From Gemmataceae bacterium (GTDB lineage Bacteria > Planctomycetota > Planctomycetia > Gemmatales > Gemmataceae), in assembly GCA_028288765.1 (NCBI GenBank), contig JAQGHQ010000034.1:1-35127 (forward strand): 35,127 nucleotides of DNA, written 5' to 3'. Numbering within the stretch: the first letter of the stretch is position 1; every line of letters begins with the position of its first letter. Positions 1 to 8,186 of the stretch are shown piece by piece. Below the pieces are notes generated by a model. It made no database searches. It saw nothing but the letters and a program-made list of their open reading frames with translations, and was not told the DNA's origin. The position numbers were made by a program, and so were the translations under genes.

Positions 1-110
1 CGGTTGGGTCTGACGTTACCCGGCGTCCGGGGGGCGTGCGCCCCCCGCGTACCGACACCGCCTGGGTTGCGTCTGCCGTTACTCGGGGGGCACCCGCCCC
101 CCGCTCGCCA
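1..110. repeat. Two imperfect tandem units, each with a G6/C6 hairpin
   Basis: Two units of about 50-60 bases share the order GGGTTG, GTCTG, CGTTAC and then a G-run/C-run palindrome. The first hairpin is at 29-46 (GGGGGGCG-TG-CGCCCCCC). The second is at 85-102 (GGGGGGC, loop ACCC, GCCCCCC). I see no convincing gene here. The unit looks like an intergenic repeat; it could also end transcription of the methyltransferase gene that finishes at 205 on the minus strand, but there is no T-tract. Confidence 0.6.
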
Positions 111-204
111 AGATTTGGACAAAGCACCTCAGGGGGAGAGGGGAAAAAACCGAACACCCTTACCGCCTTCTTGAATCAGAGACCGACCGCGGCCGCTCGG
201 CGAA

Positions 205-828
205 TCACCGCCGGCGGGATTTCTTCGCGGCTTTCCGCCGCAGTCGGAAGTCGTCGCCCCCGTGATAAGTAATGAGGACCGCCCCCGGCCCGGCGTACCG
301 GTCGAACAGTTCGCCCGTCACCGCTTCTTCGTCCGGCCACGGGTAGGCGAACACCACGTCCATGTCGTCCGGGTCGAGCCCGAGCTCGTCGTAGGCGGCG
401 TCGGCGTCGGTGGTGAACCAGGCGTACTCCCCGGTCCGACACACCCGGTCTTCCCCGCCGCGGGGGACGAAGCTCCCGCGGACGAATTCGGCCTCCAGGT
501 CAAAATCGGCGGCGAGCTGACAGGCATGGTCCACGAGTTCCCCCGCGACCTCGATCCCGCAGGCGTCGAAGCCCACCATCGCGGCGAGACAGGTCACCAC
601 CCCGAACCCGCTCCCCCACTCGCAGAACCGGGGGCCGCGGGCGAGGGGCGAATCGGCGAGCGCCCGGAGCAGCCGGTACGCCCCGTCGAAGTCGCTCGGG
701 ACGAACGCCGGCACCCGGCTCCAGACCTGGAACGCCTCGATCCGCTCATCGGCCTGGCGGAGAAACCGGCGGACGTCGGGCGGGATTCCGGCCTCGCCCA
801 CCGGCGGGGGCAGATCGATCAGCGGCAT
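205..828 (-). CDS. Class I SAM-dependent methyltransferase-like protein
   Basis: A 207-residue soluble protein. It has a glycine-rich nucleotide-binding motif (EWGSGFG) followed by a hydrophobic stretch and an acidic turn (GIEVAGEL), the order expected for motifs I and II of Rossmann-fold methyltransferases. Later come DVVFAYPWPDEE and GPGAVLITYHG, which fit the strand 4 and strand 5 regions. The substrate cannot be told. I chose the ATG at 828 because AGAAGG lies a few bases upstream; the longer reading frame runs into the divergent esterase gene. The C-terminus is very basic (RRKAAKKSRRR). It is divergent from the hydrolase at 938 with a 109-base gap. Confidence 0.7.
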   Translation of the reverse strand: MPLIDLPPPVGEAGIPPDVRRFLRQADERIEAFQVWSRVPAFVPSDFDGAYRLLRALADSPLARGPRFCEWGSGFGVVTCLAAMVGFDACGIEVAGELVDHACQLAADFDLEAEFVRGSFVPRGGEDRVCRTGEYAWFTTDADAAYDELGLDPDDMDVVFAYPWPDEEAVTGELFDRYAGPGAVLITYHGGDDFRLRRKAAKKSRRR

Positions 829-937
829 GCGGACCTTCTGGACTGCGACGGCGAATTCACGCCGGTCATTGTACGGGACGGTTGCACCCGGCGGCCCGGT
901 CGCGTACGCTCCGGACATCCCACCCCGGAGACACCTC

Positions 938-2950
938 ATGCGATCCGCCGGTCTCGCCCTGCTCACCCTCGTCCTGACCACCTCTCCCGTACCCGCGGCC
1001 GACGCGGACGACCTCAAGAAGCTGCTCGAATACCCGGTCCTCACCCCACGTCAGACCGTGGCCGAGCTCCAGGAATTCCTCGACGCCCGCATTCCCCAGC
1101 TGCCGGAGGCGAAGTCCGCCGCCGAGTGGACGAAGGAAACCGCTCGCCTGCAGAAGGAGGTGCTGGAGAGGGTCGTGTTCCGCGGCGAGGCGGCGAACTG
1201 GCGGGATGCGAAACCGAGGATCGAGTACGCGGATACGATCCCGGGCGAGGGCTACACGGTCAAGAAACTCCGGTACGAGATCATTTCCGGGTTCTGGGTG
1301 CCGGCCCTGCTCTACCTGCCCGACAAGCTCGCCGGCAAGGCGCCGGTCATGCTGGCCGTGAACGGCCACGACCGGGTGGGGAAGGCGGTGAATTACAAGC
1401 AGGCGCGCTGCATCAACCTCGCCAAACGGGGCGTGATCGTGCTGAACGTGGAGTGGCTCGGGATGGGCCAGCTGAACGTCCCCGGCAACCACCACGGGGC
1501 GATGAACCAGCTCGACCTGTGCGGCACCAGCGGGCTGTCCCTGTTCTACCTGAACATGACCCGCGGGCTCGACCTGCTCCTGGCCCACCCGAACGCCGAC
1601 CCGACCCGGGTGGCTGTGTCGGGGCTCTCCGGCGGCGGGTGGCAGACGATCTTCGTCAGCGGGCTCGACCCCCGCGTGACGCTCTCCAACCCCGTGGCCG
1701 GGTATTCGAGCTTCCGCACCCGGACCCGGTACTTCAAGGACCTGGGCGACTCGGAACAGACGCCCACCGACCTCGGCACGGTGGTCGATTACACCCACCT
1801 GACCGCGATGCGGGCCCCGCGGCCGACGCTGTTGACGTACAACGCGAAGGACAACTGCTGCTTCGAGGCCGGGTACGCCCTCCCGCCACTTCAGCGGGCC
1901 GCCGACCCGTTCTTCAAGCTGTTCGACGCCGGGAAGAACCTCCGCACCCACGTCAACCACGACCCCGGCGACCACAACTTCGGGCTGGACAACCGCGAGG
2001 CCCTCTACCGGATGATCGGCGACCACTTCTTCCCGGCCGACAAGTCCTACTCGGCGAAGGAAATCCCGTGCGACAAGGAGATGGGGACGCCGGACGCGCT
2101 GGCCGTCGAGCTGCCGAAGGATAACCTCACACTCAACGCGGTGGCCCTGAAGCTCGCCGCCGACCTGCCCCGCGGGGCCGCACTGCCGAAGGGCGACTTC
2201 GACACCTGGCAGAAGGCCCGCCGCACGGCCTTGAAGAAAGTCGTGCGGGTTCCCGAGTATCATCCGGCGGCCGGGGTCGTGGACAAGCTCGACGAGCGGG
2301 GCGAATACAAAGCCGAGTACCGGACGGTCAAGGCCGGGCCGTGGTCGGTCCCGGTGGTGCAGGTCACGCGGGGCGACGCGAAGCGGACGGCGGTCGTGGT
2401 GTGCGACGCCGGCCGGGCGGCGGCGGTCCCGGCGGTCGCGGACTTGACCCGGGCGGGTTACCGGGTGCTCGTGGCGGACCTGTATTCGCTCGGCGAGGCC
2501 CGCCCGCAGTCCCACGACTGGTTGTGGGGGCTGATGCTGGCGACGGTCGGGGAGCGGCCGCTCGGGGTGCAGGCGGCCCAGCTCGACGCGCTGACCCGGT
2601 GGGCCGCGGCGAAGACCCCCGAGCCCTTGAAGGTCGTCGCGGTCGGGCCGCGGGCGAGTACCGCGGCCCTGGTGTCGGCGGCCCTGAACCCCGGGGCGAT
2701 CGGCGCCCTCGACCTGCACGATCCGCTCGGGAGCTTCAAGGAAATGATCGAGGGGAACAGGCCGGTCCAGACGGCCCCGGAGTTCTACTGCTTCGGCCTG
2801 CTGGAACAGTTCGACGTGGCCGATGTGGCCGCCCTGGTCGCCCCGCGGCCGGTACTGGTGAAGAAGCCTTCGGACCGCGCGAAGAAGGAGTTCGCCGGGC
2901 TCGCCGGGTGGTACAAGACGCTCGGGCAGGACTTCGACCCGTTGAGGTGA
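938..2950 (+). CDS. Secreted alpha/beta hydrolase (acetylxylan-esterase-like), two hydrolase-like domains
   Basis: 670 residues with a signal peptide (MRSAGLALLTLVL...PAADA), so exported. The N-terminal hydrolase domain has a nucleophile elbow GLSGGG with Ser about 231. Later candidate acid and base residues are the Asp in NAKDNCC and the His in GDHNFG, so a full Ser-Asp-His triad is visible. This fits the planctomycete acetylxylan esterase / dienelactone-hydrolase-like group, probably acting on ester-decorated polysaccharide, which is inference. The last 200 or so residues repeat a hydrolase-like pattern (VVVCDAGRAAA...YRVLVADLYSLG), but the elbow position reads VGPRAST, so the second copy looks inactive. 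Start: ATG at 938 with CGGAG at 926-930. Confidence 0.75.
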   Translation: MRSAGLALLTLVLTTSPVPAADADDLKKLLEYPVLTPRQTVAELQEFLDARIPQLPEAKSAAEWTKETARLQKEVLERVVFRGEAANWRDAKPRIEYADTIPGEGYTVKKLRYEIISGFWVPALLYLPDKLAGKAPVMLAVNGHDRVGKAVNYKQARCINLAKRGVIVLNVEWLGMGQLNVPGNHHGAMNQLDLCGTSGLSLFYLNMTRGLDLLLAHPNADPTRVAVSGLSGGGWQTIFVSGLDPRVTLSNPVAGYSSFRTRTRYFKDLGDSEQTPTDLGTVVDYTHLTAMRAPRPTLLTYNAKDNCCFEAGYALPPLQRAADPFFKLFDAGKNLRTHVNHDPGDHNFGLDNREALYRMIGDHFFPADKSYSAKEIPCDKEMGTPDALAVELPKDNLTLNAVALKLAADLPRGAALPKGDFDTWQKARRTALKKVVRVPEYHPAAGVVDKLDERGEYKAEYRTVKAGPWSVPVVQVTRGDAKRTAVVVCDAGRAAAVPAVADLTRAGYRVLVADLYSLGEARPQSHDWLWGLMLATVGERPLGVQAAQLDALTRWAAAKTPEPLKVVAVGPRASTAALVSAALNPGAIGALDLHDPLGSFKEMIEGNRPVQTAPEFYCFGLLEQFDVADVAALVAPRPVLVKKPSDRAKKEFAGLAGWYKTLGQDFDPLR

Positions 2951-3102
2951 GTCCGCCCCACGAAGGTTTGCGAGCGGGAGGTCCGTTGGTTCGGGCTCCC
3001 GTTTCTCCCGGGACGTACTTAAGATAGCCCGACCGCCACCCCCTCGCTCCCCACGGGACGGGCGGCCATCCGTTTTCCGTCACCACCAGAAGGGATACGC
3101 TC

Positions 3103-4596
3103 GTGAGCGGACTGCTCGCCAAAAAGCCGTTACAGTCGGCCCTGGGGGAAGCCAAGGGGGACCACCTCCGGCGGGTCCTCGGGCCGTGGGCCCTGACCGC
3201 ACTGGGGATCGGGGCAATCATCGGGTCCGGAATTTTCGTGACCACCGGGAAGGCGGCCAACCAGATCGCCGGCCCCGCCCTGATGATCTCCTACGTCCTG
3301 GCCGGGCTGACCTGCCTGTTCGCCGCCCTGTGCTACGCCGAGTTCGCCGCGATGACCCCGGTGGCGGGCAGCGCGTACACCTACGCGTACACGACCCTCG
3401 GCGAGATCTTCGCCTGGATCATCGGGTGGGACCTGATCCTCGAGTACGCGGTCGGGGCGTCGACGGTCGCGACCGGGTGGTCGGCTTACTTCTCCAACTT
3501 CCTGACCCTCTTCCCGCCGGACTGGGGGCTCACCGTCCCGGCCGCGCTGAACGAGTCGCCCCTCGCGTATAAGGACGGAAAGTTCGTCGCGACCGACGGG
3601 GTCATCAACCTGCCGGCCGTCCTGATCATCCTGGCCCTGACCGGGGTGCTGATGAAGGGGATCAAGGAGAGCGCGAACCTCAACGCGGTGATGGTGGCGA
3701 TTAAGGTCGGGGCGGTGCTGTTCGTGATCCTGGTCGGGATGGTGTTCGTTAACCCGGCCAACTGGGACGACTTCGCGCCGTACGGGTGGACCGGGATCAA
3801 CGTGTTCGGATACCAGGTCCTCGGCGAGCACCGGGGGGATCAGCCGATCGGGATGATCGCCGGGGCGGCCATCATCTTCTTCGCGTACATCGGGTTCGAC
3901 GCGGTTTCGACCCAGGCGGAGGAGTCCAAGAACCCGCAGCGGGACATGCCCATCGGGATCATCGGGTCGCTGGTGATCTGCACGGTCCTGTACATCGCGG
4001 TGGTCATCGTCCTGACCGGGATGGTGCGGTACGACCAGCTCGACACCAAGGCGGCGGTGTCCGAGGCGTTCGCCCAGGTCGGGATGAAGTGGGCCAAGTC
4101 GCTGATCGGGGCCGCCGCCCTCGCCGGCCTGACCTCGGTCCTCCTGGTGATGCTCCTCGGGTCCGCCCGGGTGCTGATGGCGATGTCCCGCGACGGGCTG
4201 CTGCCGCCGTTCTTCTCGGCCATCCACCCGGGGTTCAAGACCCCGTGCAAGGGGACAGCGGTGGTCGGGCTGGGGGTCGCCCTGATGGCCGGGCTTTTGC
4301 CGCTCGACGCCCTGCTGGAGATGACGAACATCGGGACATTGTTCGCGTTCGCGGTCGTGTCCGGGGCGGTTCTGGTCATGCGGTATTCGAACCCGGACGC
4401 GCCCCGCCCGTTCCGGTGTCCGCTGGTCCCGATCGTCCCGGGTATGGGCGTGCTCGCGTGCTTGCTCCTGATGTTGTCCCTCCCGGCCCACAACTGGTAC
4501 CGGCTGTTCGGGTGGATGGCGATCGGGTTGGTGGTGTACTTCGGGTACGGCCGCGGGCACAGCGTCCTCGGCCGGCGGAGCAGCCCGGCGGGTTGA
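3103..4596 (+). CDS. APC-family amino acid permease
   Basis: 497 residues and highly hydrophobic, with about 12 membrane segments. The first helix carries GIGAIIGSGIFV, the substrate-binding signature of APC-superfamily transporters, and FFAYIGFDAVSTQAEE matches helix 6 of the cationic amino acid transporter group. It probably moves amino acids by proton-coupled uptake or exchange at the inner membrane; the actual substrate is not readable. Start is GTG at 3103 with AGAAGGGA at 3088-3094. It stands alone: 152 bases after the hydrolase gene and convergent with ubiX. Confidence 0.88.
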   Translation: MSGLLAKKPLQSALGEAKGDHLRRVLGPWALTALGIGAIIGSGIFVTTGKAANQIAGPALMISYVLAGLTCLFAALCYAEFAAMTPVAGSAYTYAYTTLGEIFAWIIGWDLILEYAVGASTVATGWSAYFSNFLTLFPPDWGLTVPAALNESPLAYKDGKFVATDGVINLPAVLIILALTGVLMKGIKESANLNAVMVAIKVGAVLFVILVGMVFVNPANWDDFAPYGWTGINVFGYQVLGEHRGDQPIGMIAGAAIIFFAYIGFDAVSTQAEESKNPQRDMPIGIIGSLVICTVLYIAVVIVLTGMVRYDQLDTKAAVSEAFAQVGMKWAKSLIGAAALAGLTSVLLVMLLGSARVLMAMSRDGLLPPFFSAIHPGFKTPCKGTAVVGLGVALMAGLLPLDALLEMTNIGTLFAFAVVSGAVLVMRYSNPDAPRPFRCPLVPIVPGMGVLACLLLMLSLPAHNWYRLFGWMAIGLVVYFGYGRGHSVLGRRSSPAG

Positions 4597-4729
4597 GGCG
4601 TTTCTTCCTGGGGCGCGATGGGTGTATGACCATCCGCCGGTGGGCCGCGTCGCGCTCGGCCGGCGGCGGGTGGGCGCGGACCGGACCTGCTGGTTGTCAT
4701 CAAGCGGATGAGGTTCCCGGCCGCCGTCG

Positions 4730-5368
4730 TCAGGCGCCCGTCTCGCCCGGGACCGGGTCGCCCCACCGCTCCAGCAGCCGGTGCCCGACCCCGAGCTGGT
4801 CGCACACCCGGCCGACGACGAAATCGACCATGTCCTGGACCCGCTGGGGGCGGGTGTAGAACGCCGGCATGGCCGGGAGGACCACCGCGCCCGCCTCGGC
4901 GACCGCGGCCATATTCCGCAGTTGGACCACCCCGAGCGGCGTCTCCCGTGGGACGAGGACGAGCTTCCGCCGCTCCTTGAGATGGACGTCGGCGGCCCGG
5001 TGGATCAGGTTCTCCGAGATCCCGTGGGCGACCGCCGCGAGCGTCCCCATGCTGCACGGACAGACCGCCATCCCGGCCGTGAGGAACGACCCGCTCGCGA
5101 TCCCGGCCCGGAAGTCGCGGAAGTGGTGGTAGTGCAAGAGCCCCAGGTCGGCGCCCTTCGCGGCCGGCCCGAGCAGGGCGAGCGGGTCGAACGCGTCCGG
5201 TTCGAGCCGGACGGTCCGCCCGAGCTCCTGGGTCATCACCTCGACTGCGGCCGGGCTGACTGTGAGATGAACCGTCCGCCCGGCCCGGAGCAGCACCTCG
5301 ATCAGCCGGACCCCGTACGGGGCTCCGCTCGCCCCGGTCATCGCCACCACCAGATCGTCGGCGGCCAT
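4730..5368 (-). CDS. ubiX: Flavin prenyltransferase UbiX
   Basis: 212 residues, the usual UbiX length. The enzyme joins dimethylallyl phosphate to FMN to make prenyl-FMN, the cofactor of UbiD decarboxylases. Visible signatures: TGASGAPYGVRL at the N-terminus (FMN phosphate binding), PCSMGTLAAVAHGISENLIHRAADV in the middle, then the KERRKLVLVPRETPL block and PAMPAFYTRPQ near the end. I chose the ATG at 5368 (MAADD) because GGAG lies about 9 bases upstream; an in-frame start at 5392 has no ribosome site. No ubiD is in the window. Convergent with the permease, divergent from the peptidase at 5543. Confidence 0.92.
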   Translation of the reverse strand: MAADDLVVAMTGASGAPYGVRLIEVLLRAGRTVHLTVSPAAVEVMTQELGRTVRLEPDAFDPLALLGPAAKGADLGLLHYHHFRDFRAGIASGSFLTAGMAVCPCSMGTLAAVAHGISENLIHRAADVHLKERRKLVLVPRETPLGVVQLRNMAAVAEAGAVVLPAMPAFYTRPQRVQDMVDFVVGRVCDQLGVGHRLLERWGDPVPGETGA

Positions 5369-5542
5369 CGGGATCGTTCTCCATCGGGCCACTGATCCCG
5401 CCCGGTGGGCGTGACGCGCCGCGGCCCGTGGCCCAGGCGGGCGGCCGGTTTTCGGCGCGGCCGACTATCGCCGGAGCGGCGTCTCGTTCAGAATAACCGG
5501 AAGCCGGGCGGGGAACTCACCGGCCACGCCGAAGGGTTTCTC

Positions 5543-6946
5543 ATGCCGCGGTCCGTACTCCTGTTCGCCGTCGTGGTGCTCGTCGCCGGTCCGGCGCTCG
5601 CCCAGCCCGCGACACCCGGGCTGACGAAGTGGCCGTTCGACGAGATCACTCTGGCCAACGGGGCGGTGTTCCAGGGGCTGATCCTCGACGAGAACCCGGC
5701 CGAGGTCCGGTTCCAGACCGTCCGCCGCCCGCCCGGAAAGCCGACCTTTACCCTGACCACGAAGTTCGCCCGGCAGGACATCGCGGCGGTCAAGCGGCTC
5801 GCCGACGCCGACCGGGCTGTGCTGAAGGAGCGGCTGGCCGAGCTCGACCCGGACGGCTCGGGCGAGCGGAAGAGGATGGAATCGCTGGAACTGACCCCGG
5901 CCGTATGGCTCGGGAAGCCCGCCGCGGGTAAGCGGTACGATTCCGACTACTTCGCGCTCGTTTCCGACGCCCCGGAGGAAGTGACCCGCCGCGCGGCGGT
6001 CCGCCTCGAACAGATCTACACCGCGTTCGCCCGGTTCCTCCCGCCGACCGTCGCCGACGCCCGGCCGACGGTGATCATGCTCGCCCCGGACGTGGAGGTG
6101 TACAAGCTCCTCCTCGCCCCGCTCGGGCAAACGGGCCTGCTCAACGAGGCGGTGTACGACCCCCGGTCGAACCTCATTGTATGTGGGAACGAACTCCGCC
6201 GCCTGGGCGACGAACTCCAGATCGCCAAGGTCCACCACTCGCAGCAGGTCGTCGCCCTCGATCGGTACGAGGAGGGGGTGCGGAGGCTGTACCGGAAACC
6301 GGAACTCGACCGCCACCTGGAGCCGATCGCCCGGGAGCGGCGGCGGGTGTGGGCGGCGGACCGGGCGAACGGGACGAAGTTCGACGCCGCCACCGCCCGG
6401 CTGTTCGCGGTCCTGTACCACGAGTCGTTCCACGCCTACGCGGCCGGGTTCGTCTACCCGCCGCTCACCCCGGAGCAGGTCCGTGCGGGGAAGGGGACCG
6501 GCGAGCTGCCGCGGTGGTTGAACGAAGGGCTGGCCCAGGTGTTCGAGACGGCGGTGGTGGAGGCCGGGGAGCTCCGGGCCGAGCACGCCGACCGGGCCCG
6601 GCTCGACCAGGTCAAGGACCGGCTCCGGCAAAAGAACGGGGGCGGGCTGGTCCCGCTGTCGGACCTGCTCACCTCCGGGCGAGAGACGTTCCTGGCCCAC
6701 CACGCGAACGAGAAGGCGGTCGCCGACCGGGCGTACCTGACGTGCTGGGCGCTCGCCCACGACCTGACGTTCGACCGGCGGCTGATCGGGACGGCGAAGT
6801 TCAAGCGGTACCTGACCGCCGTGAACACCGGGGCCGACCCGCGGGCCGCGTTCGAGGACCTCGTCGGCCAGCCCCTCGCCGCGTTCGAGAAGGACTGGCA
6901 CACCTACCTGACGAAGCTCCAGCCGAACGGGACGGTCCCGAAGTAG
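5543..6946 (+). CDS. Secreted gluzincin-type zinc metallopeptidase-like protein
   Basis: 467 residues with a signal peptide (MPRSVLLFAVVVLVAGPALA). A short beta-rich N-terminal segment (DEITLANGAVFQGLILDE) is followed by a peptidase-like domain. HESFH at residues 293-297 is an HExxH zinc motif, and WLNEGLAQ with Glu 328 lies where the third zinc ligand of gluzincins sits. The active-site set is therefore complete, and I infer a periplasmic or exported peptidase; the substrate is unknown. It resembles the DUF1570-like proteins common in planctomycetes. Start: ATG at 5543 with GAAGGG at 5531-5536. It ends 38 bases from the convergent mutY gene. Confidence 0.72.
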   Translation: MPRSVLLFAVVVLVAGPALAQPATPGLTKWPFDEITLANGAVFQGLILDENPAEVRFQTVRRPPGKPTFTLTTKFARQDIAAVKRLADADRAVLKERLAELDPDGSGERKRMESLELTPAVWLGKPAAGKRYDSDYFALVSDAPEEVTRRAAVRLEQIYTAFARFLPPTVADARPTVIMLAPDVEVYKLLLAPLGQTGLLNEAVYDPRSNLIVCGNELRRLGDELQIAKVHHSQQVVALDRYEEGVRRLYRKPELDRHLEPIARERRRVWAADRANGTKFDAATARLFAVLYHESFHAYAAGFVYPPLTPEQVRAGKGTGELPRWLNEGLAQVFETAVVEAGELRAEHADRARLDQVKDRLRQKNGGGLVPLSDLLTSGRETFLAHHANEKAVADRAYLTCWALAHDLTFDRRLIGTAKFKRYLTAVNTGADPRAAFEDLVGQPLAAFEKDWHTYLTKLQPNGTVPK

Positions 6947-6984
6947 GGGTTGGTGGGTGGTGGTTCGCCTGCCGGCCCTGCCGG

Positions 6985-8106
6985 TCAAAACAGCCGGGGC
7001 TGCCGGGTCGGGTTGATGAGATCGGTCATCAGCTTTCGCTGCGGCGAGCTGACCGGGAAGTCGCCGAGCGCGGGGGGCGCGACCCACCGGCCCTCGGCGT
7101 AGAACGTGGACGCGAACTCACCACCGACGAGAGTCGCGTCCACGCACACCAGTGTGATCGCGTACCGCGTTACCCCGTGCCGGATCGTCGCCAGCTCCGC
7201 GTCCACCGCGACGTCCAGCCCGGTCAGTTCCTTCGCGACCCGCACGGCTGCGGCCGAGACGTCTTCGCCACCGCCCCGGGCCGCGTGCGGGACTTCCCAC
7301 ATGTTCTGCCACCGGGCGGCATTTCCCGGGCGGCGGCAGAGCAGGACGTTGCCCTCGGCGCGGATCACCACCCCGACCTCGCCCACCTCGGTGATCGCCT
7401 TCGGCTTCTTCTTCGGGGGAATCTGCTCCTGCACCCCGGCGCGGTTCGCCACGCAGTTCGCCGCCAGTGGGCATTCGGTACACTTCGGGGAACTCGGCGC
7501 GCATACCAGCGCGCCGAGTTCCATCAACGCCTGGTTGAAGTCGCCGACACGGGTGGCGGGCAGCACCGCTGCCGCCGCTCCCCACACCCACTCCTTTCCG
7601 ACCCCCTCGCGGGGGTCGCCTTGGTAGCCGAACAGCCGGGCCAGCACCCGCAGACTGTTCGCCTCGACGATCGGCAGCTTTCGGTCGAAGGCCTGCGACA
7701 AGACCGCCCCGAGGATGTACCGCCCGACCCCCGGAAGCCCGGCCCACACGCCGGCGTCGTCCGGCAGCGCGCCGGCGTGGTCCGCGACAAGCGTCTTCGC
7801 GGCCGCATGCAGGTGCCGCGCCCGACGGTAATACCCGAGCCCCTCCCACAACCTCAGCACCTGCTGTTCGTCCGCCGCGGCGAGCGCCGCCACGGTCGGG
7901 AAGGCGGTCACGAACCGGGTGAAGTACGGGACCACGGCGGCGACCGTGGTCTGCTGGAGCATAACCTCGCTCACCCAGATCCGGTACGGGTCGCGGTCGG
8001 CCCGCCACGGCAGATCCCGGCGCTCGCGGTCGAACCAGTTCAGGAGCCTCGTGCGTAGGCCGGCGAGGGTGCGGCCGGTCCAGCCCTCGGGGAGTGAAAA
8101 GTTCAA
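6985..8106 (-). CDS. mutY: A/G-specific adenine glycosylase MutY
   Basis: 373 residues. MutY removes adenine paired with 8-oxoguanine. The order is: catalytic Glu 47 in SEVMLQQT, helix-hairpin-helix LPGVGRYILGAV at 124-135, an iron-sulfur loop with Cys 202, 209, 212 and 218 (C-x6-C-x2-C-x5-C), then a NUDIX-like C-terminal domain for 8-oxoG recognition. The position of the catalytic Asp (LDGN in E. coli MutY) reads VEAN, so Glu 148 replaces Asp. The start is weak: TTG at 8106 with no ribosome site, inside an AGTGAAAAGT repeat and right after the terminator of the FHA gene. No in-frame ATG or GTG precedes the conserved region. Confidence 0.87.
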   Translation of the reverse strand: MNFSLPEGWTGRTLAGLRTRLLNWFDRERRDLPWRADRDPYRIWVSEVMLQQTTVAAVVPYFTRFVTAFPTVAALAAADEQQVLRLWEGLGYYRRARHLHAAAKTLVADHAGALPDDAGVWAGLPGVGRYILGAVLSQAFDRKLPIVEANSLRVLARLFGYQGDPREGVGKEWVWGAAAAVLPATRVGDFNQALMELGALVCAPSSPKCTECPLAANCVANRAGVQEQIPPKKKPKAITEVGEVGVVIRAEGNVLLCRRPGNAARWQNMWEVPHAARGGGEDVSAAAVRVAKELTGLDVAVDAELATIRHGVTRYAITLVCVDATLVGGEFASTFYAEGRWVAPPALGDFPVSSPQRKLMTDLINPTRQPRLF

Positions 8107-8125
8107 AGTGAAGAGTGAAAAGTGG
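8093..8125. repeat. AGTGAAAAGT direct repeat at the mutY start
   Basis: AGTGAAAAGT occurs at 8093-8102 and again at 8114-8123, with AAAGTGAAG between them. The A-rich, purine-biased tract is unlike the surrounding DNA. It covers the apparent TTG start of mutY, so it affects where that gene begins. Confidence 0.5.
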
Positions 8126-8126
8126 G

Positions 8127-8159
8127 GAAAAGAAAAACCACCTACGCGGGGTAGGTGGT
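8127..8159 (-). terminator. Rho-independent terminator of the FHA-domain gene
   Basis: A perfect 9-bp stem, ACCACCTAC at 8137-8145 and GTAGGTGGT at 8151-8159, has a 5-base loop. Read on the minus strand it is followed by TTTTTCTTTT (8127-8136). It lies 27 bases after the stop of the FHA gene, so it is a textbook intrinsic terminator for that gene. Confidence 0.85.
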
Positions 8160-8186
8160 CGGGGGCGGCGGCCGGCGTGGTCCAGA

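Noticed and set aside
262..2124. Long plus-strand frame of 620 codons and several long antisense frames over the hydrolase gene
   Set aside because: High G+C DNA leaves few stops in shadow frames. Composition is Arg/Pro/Gly-rich with no domain, and the true genes are in other frames with signal peptide and motifs.
2975..3004. CGGGAG...CTCCCG hairpin followed by TTT after the hydrolase gene
   Set aside because: Only a 6-bp stem with a 15-base loop and three Ts; too weak to call a terminator in this G+C content.
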